Positions 7,873 through 16,443 of a DNA stretch of 58,164 nt are shown in pieces. Source of the stretch: an uncultured Eubacteriales bacterium (GTDB lineage: Bacteria; Bacillota; Clostridia; Christensenellales; CAG-314); NCBI GenBank assembly GCA_949289125.1, contig CASEME010000022.1:1-58164 (forward strand). Direction: 5' to 3'. The notes beneath the pieces are model-generated. The model did no database searches. It was given only the letters and a program-made list of their open reading frames with translations, and was not told the DNA's origin. How positions within the stretch are numbered: the first letter of the stretch is position 1; every line of letters starts with the position of its first letter. The position numbers and the translations under genes are program-made.

Positions 7873-10503
7873 TTATTCGGCAAGCTCTTTTATGCGTTGA
7901 TTGAGCTGCTTTTGCATATCGAGATATTTGTCGAGCTTGGCTTTTTCTGCCTCTACGAGCTTTTGAGGGGCTTTATCCACAAAGCCTTTGTTATTAAGCT
8001 TGCTTTGCGCACGTGCAATCTCTTCGGCAACATGCTCAGCTTCTTTTTTGAGGCGTTCTGTTTCTTTGGCAAAATCTACCAAATCTCCAAGCGGAATTTG
8101 CAGTTCGCCCACAGGCAACACAGCATTGACCGCCTTGCCTTCGTTGGCAAGTTGACTAACAAACATTACACGTTCGCAACCGGCAAGTTTTTCGATATAA
8201 ACAGCCAACTTTTTGACTGCGCTTTGTTCGGTCTTGACTGCCAAAGTGATACGTTTGGAAGGCACTACTCCGTATTCGGCACGAATGTTGCGCACCTTGC
8301 TTATCAGCTCTTTTACTTCTTCCACTACTTTTGCAGCTTTGGGGAAGTTGTATGCCTTGGTGTACTCGGGATACTTGGCAATCATTATGCTTGTATCGTG
8401 TTGAGGCAAGCTCTGATAAATTTTTTCGGTGATAAACGGTACAAAGGGATGCAACAATTTGAGTATTTTGTCGAGCACATACAGCAACACGGCAAGATTG
8501 ACATTGCGCTGTTGTTCGTCTGTACCATACAAAACGGGCTTACTAAACTCAATGTACCAATCGCAGAAAGTGCTCCAAACAAAGTCAAACAACGTCTGAC
8601 AAGCCATACCCAACTCAAACTTTTCCATAAGCGCCGTGCTTTGCTTGATTGCTTCGTTCAAGCGCGTCAATATCCACTTGTCTGCGGCAGTAAGTTTTTT
8701 GCTGTCGATATTCTCAAGAGGCACAATATTTTTGTTTTCGCAATTCATCAAAACAAAACGGCTGGCGTTCCAAATTTTGTTCATAAAGTTGCGTGTGCCT
8801 TCTACCTTGTCAGGTGAGAAACGTATATCGCTACCGTTGGCTACACCGTTGAGCAATGCAAAACGCAAGGTATCTGCGCCGTATTGGTCGATAAACTCTA
8901 CAGGATCCACACCGTTACCTAAGGACTTACTCATCTTTCTGCCCTGTTCGTCACGCACAAGACCGTGCATAAGCACATGCGAAAAAGGTACTTTACCTGT
9001 ATTGTACAGCGAACTGAATATCATACGTGCTACCCAGAAGAAAATGATGTCGTAGCCACATTCCAATACGCTTGTGGGGAAAAACTTGTCGTAGTCGGGG
9101 TTGCCATCGTGGAAGCCCATTGTGGAGAAGGGGAACAATGCGCTTGAGAACCACGTATCCAACACGTCTTCGTCCTGACGCAACTTACTGCTGCCGCACT
9201 TGGTGCATACTTTGGGCTCGTTGACGTCGCATATTACCTCGCCACAGTCTTGACAGTACCAAACAGGTATGCGATGTCCCCACCACAGCTGACGGGATAT
9301 GCACCAGTCTTTGATGTTTTCCATCCAATTGTAGTATGTCTTGGCAAATCTGTCGGGGTGAAATTTGATGTCACTTTTTTTGACAGCGGCTATAGCAGGT
9401 TTGGCAAGTTTTTCCATACATACAAACCACTGTTTGGACACGATAGGCTCGACAGTTGTATGGCAACGGTAACATGTACCTACGTTGTGCTTGTGCTTTT
9501 CAATTTTCACAAGGTTACCCGACTCACGCAATTTTTGCACAATGAGTTTTCTGCACTCGTATCTGTCCATACCTACAAATTCGCCTGCAAGCTCGTTCAT
9601 TGTGCCGTCGTCGTTCATAACACGTATAACGGGCAAATTGTGGCGCAAGCCTACCTCAAAGTCGTTGGGATCGTGCGCGGGGGTAATTTTTACTACGCCG
9701 CTACCAAAACTCATATCTACATAGTCGTCTGCAATAATAGGTATTTTGCGGTTGACAAAGGGGACAACTACAGTTTTACCCACAAGATGCTTGTAGCGTT
9801 CATCTTCGGGATTGACAGCAACTGCAGTATCGCCAAGCATAGTTTCGGGACGTGTAGTTGCAAATGTCACTTTGTCTTTGCCGTCTTCTGTAAAGTAGCT
9901 GTAGTACCACAAATTGCCGTCCTGCTCTTCGTACTCTACTTCGGCATCTGACAATGCGGTGTTGCAATCGGGACACCAATTTATTATTCTGTCGCCCTGA
10001 TAGATAAGTCCGTCACGATACATCTTGACAAACACTTCTTTGACGGCACGACTGCACTTCTCGTCCATTGTAAAAGCAAGTCTGCTCCAATCCGAACTGC
10101 AACCAAGCAACTTGAGCTGTTCAACAATACGACCGCCATACTGCTCTTTCCATTGCCAAGCACGTTCGAGAAATTTTTCTCTGCCAAGCTCGTATTTGTC
10201 TATTCCCTCTTTCTTTAGTGCTTCGACAATTTTTACTTCTGTAGCTATGCTTGCGTGGTCTGTACCAGGTATCCACAAAGTGTTGTAGCCCTGCATACGC
10301 TTGAAGCGGATAAGAGTATCCAATATTGCGTTGTCCAAGCCATGTCCCAAGTGTAGTTGTCCTGTAATGTTGGGTGGGGGAGAAATCATAGAAAAATATG
10401 GCTTGTCCGAATGGTCATCGGGGCGGAAATAGCCCTGTTCCATCCACCAACGATACAAATCTCTTTCAAATTGTTGCGGTTGATAAGTTTTTTCCATTTG
10501 CAT
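7873..10503 (-). CDS. valS: Valyl-tRNA synthetase
   Basis: An 876-residue class I aminoacyl-tRNA synthetase that charges tRNA-Val. PPPNITGQ and HLGH (51-54) form the HIGH region; KMSKS is at 523-527. Between them lie the CP1 editing domain and Cys pairs (CPDC, CYRC, CQDC, CTKC) consistent with zinc knuckles in this lineage. The C-terminal 65 residues are a charged coiled coil that contacts tRNA. The ATG has GGAG nine bases before it; a second ATG two codons on is less well spaced. Expression is controlled by the T-box leader upstream. Confidence 0.97.
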   Translation of the reverse strand: MQMEKTYQPQQFERDLYRWWMEQGYFRPDDHSDKPYFSMISPPPNITGQLHLGHGLDNAILDTLIRFKRMQGYNTLWIPGTDHASIATEVKIVEALKKEGIDKYELGREKFLERAWQWKEQYGGRIVEQLKLLGCSSDWSRLAFTMDEKCSRAVKEVFVKMYRDGLIYQGDRIINWCPDCNTALSDAEVEYEEQDGNLWYYSYFTEDGKDKVTFATTRPETMLGDTAVAVNPEDERYKHLVGKTVVVPFVNRKIPIIADDYVDMSFGSGVVKITPAHDPNDFEVGLRHNLPVIRVMNDDGTMNELAGEFVGMDRYECRKLIVQKLRESGNLVKIEKHKHNVGTCYRCHTTVEPIVSKQWFVCMEKLAKPAIAAVKKSDIKFHPDRFAKTYYNWMENIKDWCISRQLWWGHRIPVWYCQDCGEVICDVNEPKVCTKCGSSKLRQDEDVLDTWFSSALFPFSTMGFHDGNPDYDKFFPTSVLECGYDIIFFWVARMIFSSLYNTGKVPFSHVLMHGLVRDEQGRKMSKSLGNGVDPVEFIDQYGADTLRFALLNGVANGSDIRFSPDKVEGTRNFMNKIWNASRFVLMNCENKNIVPLENIDSKKLTAADKWILTRLNEAIKQSTALMEKFELGMACQTLFDFVWSTFCDWYIEFSKPVLYGTDEQQRNVNLAVLLYVLDKILKLLHPFVPFITEKIYQSLPQHDTSIMIAKYPEYTKAYNFPKAAKVVEEVKELISKVRNIRAEYGVVPSKRITLAVKTEQSAVKKLAVYIEKLAGCERVMFVSQLANEGKAVNAVLPVGELQIPLGDLVDFAKETERLKKEAEHVAEEIARAQSKLNNKGFVDKAPQKLVEAEKAKLDKYLDMQKQLNQRIKELAE

Positions 10504-10555
10504 ATTTGTTTACTCCTTCAAAATCGATATAAACGCCACAACCCTTTGTAGCAAC

Positions 10556-10804
10556 AAAAAAGCCCGACAGGTTTATCACCCGTCGGGACGAAAAAACACT
10601 CTGGTATGTTTTTACGCGGTACCACCCAACTTCCGTACGAAAAGTACGGCACTCTCTCAACAAGCAGTAAGTCAGCGCAAAATACGCCGCAAACTAAGAC
10701 AAGCAACTTTGTTTGCTGCTACCGTGTCGAATTTTCACCGTAGTCGACTCTCTGTAACGGCAACAATAATGCAAACTACTACCTCTTGCCCTTGTTGTAA
10801 TTGC
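10556..10804 (-). promoter_or_regulatory. T-box leader of valS
   Basis: On the minus strand the conserved T-box GGGTGGTACCGCG lies at 10627-10615. It is followed by a terminator (stem 10587-10563, CCCGACGG against CCTGTCGGG, then TTTTTT at 10561-10556). Upstream, the AGAGAG ... GGTG stem I features are present around 10755-10735. Uncharged tRNA-Val would stabilise the antiterminator and allow valS transcription. A GUA triplet near 10723 is a candidate valine specifier, but I could not fix the specifier loop with certainty. Confidence 0.93.
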
Positions 10805-10810
10805 AACTAT

Positions 10811-10839
10811 ATTGTAACAAACGCCACTGTTTTTGACAA
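10811..10839 (-). promoter_or_regulatory. Sigma-A promoter of valS
   Basis: Minus-strand TTGTCA (10839-10834) and TACAAT (10816-10811) with a 17-base spacer, placing the start at the 5' end of the T-box leader. Confidence 0.8.
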
Positions 10840-10865
10840 CTGTTTGAAAGCAATAAATAAAGTTA

Positions 10866-12158
10866 TTACAACTTGAGATAATCTTGCTTTATCCAACCTT
10901 TTTTGCGCATCAACAAGGTCATTCCCCAACACAGCAAAGCGGGCGCAACAAAGTACATCAACGCTATTTCTCCAAGCACAAGCCATATATTGACGCCGTC
11001 CGTCGTCATTGTGGTAAAGGTCATTATCGGTCCGACAAGTCCTGCCGTACCCATACCACTGCCTACGGCGTTGCTTGTCATACTTAGTACTGCCGTGGAT
11101 ATTGGCCCCAACACAATACTTGAAATAATGGTAGGTAGCCAAATTATGGGGTGTCTTACTATATTGGGCATCTGCAACATACTTGTGCCAATGCCTTGCG
11201 CAACTAATCCGCCCCAACGGTTTTCCTTAAAACTCATGACGGCAAAACCTACCATCTGACAGCAACACCCTACTGTTGCCGCACCTGCCGCAATGCCCGA
11301 TAAGCCCAAAGATACGCCTATTGCCGCAGAAGAAATAGGCAAGGTCAACGCTATGCCCATAAGAGCTGACACTATTATACCCATAAGTATAGGTTGCTGA
11401 GTTGTGCCTATATTGATTAGTTGCCCAAAAGCGTTCATAACCCACGATACGGGCGCGCCTACAAGTAATCCCAATGAGCCCCCTGCAAGCACACAACACA
11501 GCGGAGTAACCAGAATATCCACCTTTGTCTTGCCCGAAACAAGGCTACCAACAAACACCGCAAAGTAGGACGCCACAAATGCGCCCAAAGGTTCGCCCAC
11601 ACCCACAAGTATGGTAAGAGAACCGTCAAACGCCACGCCGCTGATAATTTTTTCGGCGTATTGACCGATAAATCCTGCAACGGCAGCCGATACAGAAGTT
11701 AAAGTTGACGCTTTGAATTTGTGCGCCACTGCAATACCTATGCCGCCGCCCATAAGCACTTTGGCAAATGTACCTATGGCGTTGAGATAATAGCCAACGT
11801 CACCAGGGATATATGAGGCAATCTGACACAGAATTGTACCCACAATAAGCGTTGCAAACAATCCTTGCGCCATGCCCGAAAGACCAGTAATAAAAATGTT
11901 TTTGAGCCGCGCCTTTGTCCACGTCCAAAGTTTTTGGGCACGCACACGGTGAATACTTATTGGCTTCGATATGCTCAACTGTGCATCGTAGTTGGCAGTA
12001 TCCACGCTGTTGTCGCACTGCGCTTTGTAATTGTCGTGAGCACCATTTTGCTCATTACTATGCGCTGTTTTGTCGTCGGGCAATACGTCTGCCTGATTGC
12101 ATTCTTTGGCGTCCAAGTTTTTAATTTTATTGTTGTTGTCTGAGTGTTTGTGCGGCAT
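10866..12158 (-). CDS. PTS EIIC-like integral membrane protein (PTS_EIIC_2 / PfoR type)
   Basis: 430 residues. The N-terminal 75 are hydrophilic and rich in Asn, Asp and Lys; the rest forms about ten hydrophobic segments with Gly-rich turns (MGGGIGIAVAHKFK, GVGEPLGAF, SSAAIGVSLGLSG). It resembles the PTS_EIIC_2 family, which includes PfoR of Clostridium perfringens, a membrane protein linked to perfringolysin expression. No EIIA or EIIB domain or gene is near, so ordinary sugar PTS function is doubtful. The start is chosen at the ATG with GAGGGG nine bases upstream, 13 codons inside the longest frame. The substrate is unknown. Confidence 0.78.
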   Translation of the reverse strand: MPHKHSDNNNKIKNLDAKECNQADVLPDDKTAHSNEQNGAHDNYKAQCDNSVDTANYDAQLSISKPISIHRVRAQKLWTWTKARLKNIFITGLSGMAQGLFATLIVGTILCQIASYIPGDVGYYLNAIGTFAKVLMGGGIGIAVAHKFKASTLTSVSAAVAGFIGQYAEKIISGVAFDGSLTILVGVGEPLGAFVASYFAVFVGSLVSGKTKVDILVTPLCCVLAGGSLGLLVGAPVSWVMNAFGQLINIGTTQQPILMGIIVSALMGIALTLPISSAAIGVSLGLSGIAAGAATVGCCCQMVGFAVMSFKENRWGGLVAQGIGTSMLQMPNIVRHPIIWLPTIISSIVLGPISTAVLSMTSNAVGSGMGTAGLVGPIMTFTTMTTDGVNIWLVLGEIALMYFVAPALLCWGMTLLMRKKGWIKQDYLKL

Positions 12159-12334
12159 AACACAGTACCCCTCAATATTTTGTAGTAATTGTTGCACATT
12201 GATATATATTTGTCAAACAAGCGTTGGTACTTTGCAAAAGTCAAGGTACACTTTTCACACATTTATCTACTTGTTAATAAAATACAGATGTACGGAAACT
12301 ACACCAAATACAACGCACGGAGGAACACTGTATT

Positions 12335-13348
12335 ATGAAAAAAATAATGTGTCTTGTTATGGCGGTAGCAATGATTGCTGTACTTGCACTATCCTTTGCT
12401 GCTTGCGACAACAAAGACCCCAACCATATTGTAGTCAACGAAGTTACGCACAGCATTTTCTATGCGCCACAGTATGCCGCTATGGCTATGGGCTACTTTG
12501 AAGAAGAAGGGCTGACCATAGAGCTGTCCAACGGACAAGGTGCGGACAACGTTATGACGGCACTGCTCACAGGCGAAGCAGATATTGGCCTTATGGGCGC
12601 AGAAGCAACGATATATGTAAAAGTACAAGGCAAAAAAGATTACCCTGTAATAATAGGACAATTAACTAAACGGGACGGAAGTTTTTTGGTAGCAAGAGAA
12701 CCTATAGAAAACTTCGACTACTCCAACATAGAAAATTCTACAATACTTATGGGCAGACAGGGTGGCATGCCTGCTATGATACTGCAATACGTACTCAACA
12801 ACAAAGGCTACACCAACAATGTCAACATCACAATGGACTATACAATACAATTTGCTATGCTTGCGCCGGCGTTTGCAGGGGGCACGGGTGACTATGTACC
12901 GCTGTTTGAACCCACGGCAAGCGAGTTGGAACAACAAAGCAAAGGCTACATTGTATCGGCAATAGGACAGGACAGTGGCGAAATACCCTACACTTGCTAT
13001 GCCGTCAATCCGTCCTATCTCAAAAACAACAGCGAACAGTTGTACAAATTTTTGAAAGCAGTATGGCGCGGAACAGAATATATATTGTCTACAGACAGCC
13101 TAACCGTTGCTCAAAAACTTGCACCCTACTTTGAAGGCACAAGTGTGGACCTTATCAAAAAAGCTATTGACAACTATGTAAAATACGATGTATGGATGAC
13201 AACGCCCGTAACTTCGAGAGAAGGAATGGAACGCATACAAGACATTATGCAAAACGCAGGCGAACTGACCGAGCGCGTTGCATACGATGACATAGTCAAC
13301 AACAGCATAGCCGAAAGAGTACAGGCGGAGCTTAATAGCAACAAGTAA
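12335..13348 (+). CDS. ABC transporter substrate-binding lipoprotein (NMT1/SsuA/ThiY type)
   Basis: 337 residues with a signal peptide and a lipobox Cys at 24 (FAAC), so it is anchored after Lgt processing. The mature protein has the NMT1-like pattern: FYAPQYAAMAMGYFEEEGL near the N-terminus, then LLTGEADIGLMGAE. Such proteins bind pyrimidine thiamine precursors, alkanesulfonates, taurine, nitrate or riboflavin-like ligands. AGGAGG-like GGAGG lies 10 bases before the ATG. It opens an operon with an ATPase and a permease. No TPP or other riboswitch is recognisable upstream, so the ligand is left open. Confidence 0.88.
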   Translation: MKKIMCLVMAVAMIAVLALSFAACDNKDPNHIVVNEVTHSIFYAPQYAAMAMGYFEEEGLTIELSNGQGADNVMTALLTGEADIGLMGAEATIYVKVQGKKDYPVIIGQLTKRDGSFLVAREPIENFDYSNIENSTILMGRQGGMPAMILQYVLNNKGYTNNVNITMDYTIQFAMLAPAFAGGTGDYVPLFEPTASELEQQSKGYIVSAIGQDSGEIPYTCYAVNPSYLKNNSEQLYKFLKAVWRGTEYILSTDSLTVAQKLAPYFEGTSVDLIKKAIDNYVKYDVWMTTPVTSREGMERIQDIMQNAGELTERVAYDDIVNNSIAERVQAELNSNK

Positions 13349-13378
13349 GCTGACTTAACAAAACTACAGGAGAAAATT

Positions 13379-14146
13379 ATGCGGGATATACTGACTTTCG
13401 ACAATGTCGGTATGATATATTATACCGACACGCAAGAAACTATTGCTGTAAAAAAGCTGACTTTTTCGGTAAGGCAGGGAGAGTTTGTAGCAATTATCGG
13501 ACCGTCCGGTTGTGGCAAAACAACTATATTGTCCCTTGTATCACAACTTATCAAACCTACCGAAGGCAGCATAACTGTACACTCCGACAATCCCAACGCG
13601 GTAGGTTATATGTTGCAACGCGATCATCTCTTTCAGTGGCGCGACATCTACTCCAACATAACGCTCGGATTGGAAATACAACACAAACTTAACGGTGACA
13701 ATTTGCGCTATGTGGACAGCCTGATAGAAAAATACGGGCTGAAGGACTTTGTAAAACACTACCCCTCTCAACTGTCGGGTGGTATGCGCCAACGTGTGGC
13801 ACTTATACGCACACTTGCCACAATGCCCGAACTGCTGTTGCTTGATGAACCATTTTCGGCACTTGACTACCAAACAAGACTATCGGTGTGCGACGATGTG
13901 TATTCAATTATCAAAAACGAGCACAAAACGGCTTTGTTAGTTACACACGACATAAGCGAGGCAATATCTATGGCAGACAAAATATTGGTACTGTCTGCAC
14001 GCCCTGCTACCATTGTGGCACAGCATGACACCAATATGAAAGACGTGCCCACACCTCTTTTGCGGCGCAAACACCCTACTTTTTCGCAACAGTTTGACAA
14101 ACTGTACAGACTACTCAATGGGGAGGGCATTGCCAATGAAAATTGA
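13379..14146 (+). CDS. ABC transporter ATP-binding protein (SsuB/TauB/ThiZ type)
   Basis: 255 residues. Walker A GPSGCGKTT at 41-49, Q-loop near 80, signature LSGGMRQR at 132-139, and Walker B LLLLDEP at 152-158 followed by the switch His in LLVTHD. It drives the importer formed with the preceding binding protein and the following permease. AGGAG lies before the ATG, 30 bases after the binding-protein stop, and its end overlaps the permease start by 11 bases. Confidence 0.95.
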   Translation: MRDILTFDNVGMIYYTDTQETIAVKKLTFSVRQGEFVAIIGPSGCGKTTILSLVSQLIKPTEGSITVHSDNPNAVGYMLQRDHLFQWRDIYSNITLGLEIQHKLNGDNLRYVDSLIEKYGLKDFVKHYPSQLSGGMRQRVALIRTLATMPELLLLDEPFSALDYQTRLSVCDDVYSIIKNEHKTALLVTHDISEAISMADKILVLSARPATIVAQHDTNMKDVPTPLLRRKHPTFSQQFDKLYRLLNGEGIANEN

Positions 14147-14951
14147 CCGTAGCACATTGTCCCCTCAACATCGCAAATATCTGTTACACAAAAAACACCA
14201 AACAATAGCTGTACGGCTGTGGCAAGTAGGAGTTTTGGTAATATTTTTGGGTATATGGGAATTGCTTGCACAGTTGGGCGCAATAGACAGTTTTATCACA
14301 AGCTGTCCTTCCAAAATAGGCGTTACCTTTTGGGAGCTTACCGTACAAGGCACGTTGTGGCGACACGTACTTGTATCTACCTACGAAACTGTAGTAGGCT
14401 TTGTAATAGGTACGGTATTGGGCTATGCAATAGGCGTTGCACTATGGTGGAACGAAAGCGTCAAACGCATACTCGAGCCCTACCTTGTTGTACTCAACAG
14501 TCTGCCCAAAATTGCCTTAGGCCCACTTATCATTTTGTGGTTTGGTACAGGCAACTTGTCTATCATTGTTATGGCAGTCATTATATCTGTTATCATCACC
14601 GCAATCAATATGCTGACAGGTTTTTGCGAAACAGATGCAGACAAAATATTGCTGATGCGCGCTATGCACGCAAATAGATGGCAGATATTTACAAAGTTGG
14701 TTGCGCCTGCCAACGTGCCCACCCTTATGTCCACGCTCAAAATAAACGTTGGTATGGCTTGGGTAGGAAGCATAATGGGCGAATATATAGTAAGCAAAGA
14801 AGGCATAGGATACCTGTTGGTATACGGCGCACAGACATACCGTCTTGACCTTGTAATGACTTGTACAATAGTACTTTGCATAATGGCAGGACTGATGTAT
14901 TATGTTGTGGCACTTATTGAAAAATGGGTGCTAAAACGCAGAAGTAGGTAA
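14136..14951 (+). CDS. ABC transporter permease (SsuC/TauC/ThiX type)
   Basis: 271 residues with about six membrane segments and the cytoplasmic EAA-type loop (MRAMHANRWQIFTKLVAPA) that docks on the ATPase. The start is set by GGGAGG about nine bases before ATG 14136, inside the end of the ATPase gene; a longer frame to 14094 has no site. It completes a three-gene importer and is followed by a terminator. Confidence 0.92.
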   Translation: MKIDRSTLSPQHRKYLLHKKHQTIAVRLWQVGVLVIFLGIWELLAQLGAIDSFITSCPSKIGVTFWELTVQGTLWRHVLVSTYETVVGFVIGTVLGYAIGVALWWNESVKRILEPYLVVLNSLPKIALGPLIILWFGTGNLSIIVMAVIISVIITAINMLTGFCETDADKILLMRAMHANRWQIFTKLVAPANVPTLMSTLKINVGMAWVGSIMGEYIVSKEGIGYLLVYGAQTYRLDLVMTCTIVLCIMAGLMYYVVALIEKWVLKRRSR

Positions 14952-15029
14952 ATTTTGACCATTTTTAATGTGTTATAAGATACTATGTTACAAATAGTAT
15001 TGTACGAATAGCGTATAAAAAGCACAATT

Positions 15030-15060
15030 TGCGGTGACAGAGGGCTGTCACCGCATTTTA
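15030..15060 (+). terminator. Terminator of the first ABC importer operon
   Basis: TGCGGTGACA (15030-15039) pairs perfectly with TGTCACCGCA (15046-15055), loop of six, followed by TTTTAGTT. It lies in the 278-base stretch before the next gene, which otherwise shows no clear gene. Confidence 0.85.
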
Positions 15061-15229
15061 GTTGCATTGCCAAAATCAGTTTTGCAAAAGTACACACTGC
15101 AAACACTCGTCTGTTTTGGCACTACTTATCATTACAATTTGTAGCCGACTACACAATACAGTTTTATGATAATTACCCTGCTTGCCACTTTGACTGCATA
15201 CTTTGACACACAACATAATACATTGTGTT

Positions 15230-16222
15230 ATGAAAAATTGGACAACTGCACTATCCAATGCGGCAATGTTAGCTTCGGCTGTAATAGGCGTAGGACTGAT
15301 AGGCGGCAAAGAATTGGTATATTATTTTGACAACGGCAAATTGTCGCTTGTGCTGTTTGCGGTGCTGTACTTTGCAGCAACAATGTATTTGCTTGATACA
15401 GCTCGCAAAAGTGACAGCTATATGTTGGACACACTGACTAATAGGCTGTTTGGCAAAGCACACTCAATAATATCCTTTGTGTTCAATGCCTCATACTTTG
15501 TTGTCGTTGCCGTTATGCTTGCAGGTGCGCAACAATGTATGACAGAGCTTTTGGACATACCGCTGCGCTTCCCTGCATTTTCCATGCTTACAGCACTGAT
15601 ATGCTCACTGATATTGAGTGGCGGTATTGAGAGAATAACCGCATTCAACAAAATTGCCATGATACCCACACTGCTGTTTGTAGTAACGGCGTATATTGTG
15701 GCAAGTACAAAATTGCCCATTACGTACAGTTGGAGCGCCAATCAGGCAACGTCACATTCGTTGCAATATGTAGGGTACAACTCTGCACTTTCTATGGGAG
15801 TTATTTGTGCCGTGCACAGCAAAGACAAGCGCACAAACAGGGCAACGGCAATTATAGCAACACTTTTGCTTGCCGCAGTAATAGCAATGTTACTCAGTTT
15901 TCCGCTTGCCGCACACACAGACAAGGCTATGCCCGTATTGTCTGCAATAGCTGACATCAAGTGGCTATATATTTGGGGCGTAATAACTGTATTTGTAGCT
16001 GTTACCACTTCTATACTTGCCAATGCGTTTGTACTAACGGAAGACATCAACACGGCTACAAAAGACAGAAGTTTTGCAGTGTTGTTGGTTATGACAGCGG
16101 CAACACTTGTATCCGTTGTGGGCATAGATGCGCTAATAACAAATTGCTATCCGCTAATTACCGCACTATGCGGCATAACACTTGTGGCGTCCGTGATAAA
16201 AAGAAGGCGTGCCGTTGCTTGA
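15230..16222 (+). CDS. YkvI-like polytopic membrane protein
   Basis: 330 residues with about ten hydrophobic segments. The first helix SAVIGVGLIGGKELVYYF resembles the start of the YkvI family and, more distantly, of APC-type transporters, where a Gly-rich break in helix 1 forms the substrate site. The chosen ATG (15230) begins MKNWTTALSN; a frame nine codons longer exists. No strong SD is visible. It stands alone between two terminators. A solute transporter is likely; the substrate is unknown. Confidence 0.6.
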   Translation: MKNWTTALSNAAMLASAVIGVGLIGGKELVYYFDNGKLSLVLFAVLYFAATMYLLDTARKSDSYMLDTLTNRLFGKAHSIISFVFNASYFVVVAVMLAGAQQCMTELLDIPLRFPAFSMLTALICSLILSGGIERITAFNKIAMIPTLLFVVTAYIVASTKLPITYSWSANQATSHSLQYVGYNSALSMGVICAVHSKDKRTNRATAIIATLLLAAVIAMLLSFPLAAHTDKAMPVLSAIADIKWLYIWGVITVFVAVTTSILANAFVLTEDINTATKDRSFAVLLVMTAATLVSVVGIDALITNCYPLITALCGITLVASVIKRRRAVA

Positions 16223-16240
16223 CGGTACGCCTTGAATTTT
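16204..16240 (+). terminator. Terminator overlapping the 3' end of the YkvI-like gene
   Basis: AAGGCGTGCCGT (16204-16215) pairs with ACGGTACGCCTT (16222-16233), with a G-U pair only on the plus strand, then GAATTTTG. The stop codon lies in the loop. Confidence 0.75.
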
Positions 16241-16443
16241 GTTGGTACAATGTAATATTTACGCTAAAACTTTTGTAACTTAAGTATCGTTACAATAAGT
16301 TAAACAAAGTGACACTTCAACTACTTTGTGCCCACTTATCAATTTGTCAACTGCATATACACACTACTTACGCTATAAAGCGAAATAAAAATGCACAGTT
16401 CCGCAAAAAGATATGCAAAATTGACGTATATACACTCACAAAA

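Noticed and set aside
12198..12334. Possible TPP riboswitch ahead of the first NMT1-type importer
   Set aside because: No CTGAGA-type core or matching stems are found in the short leader.
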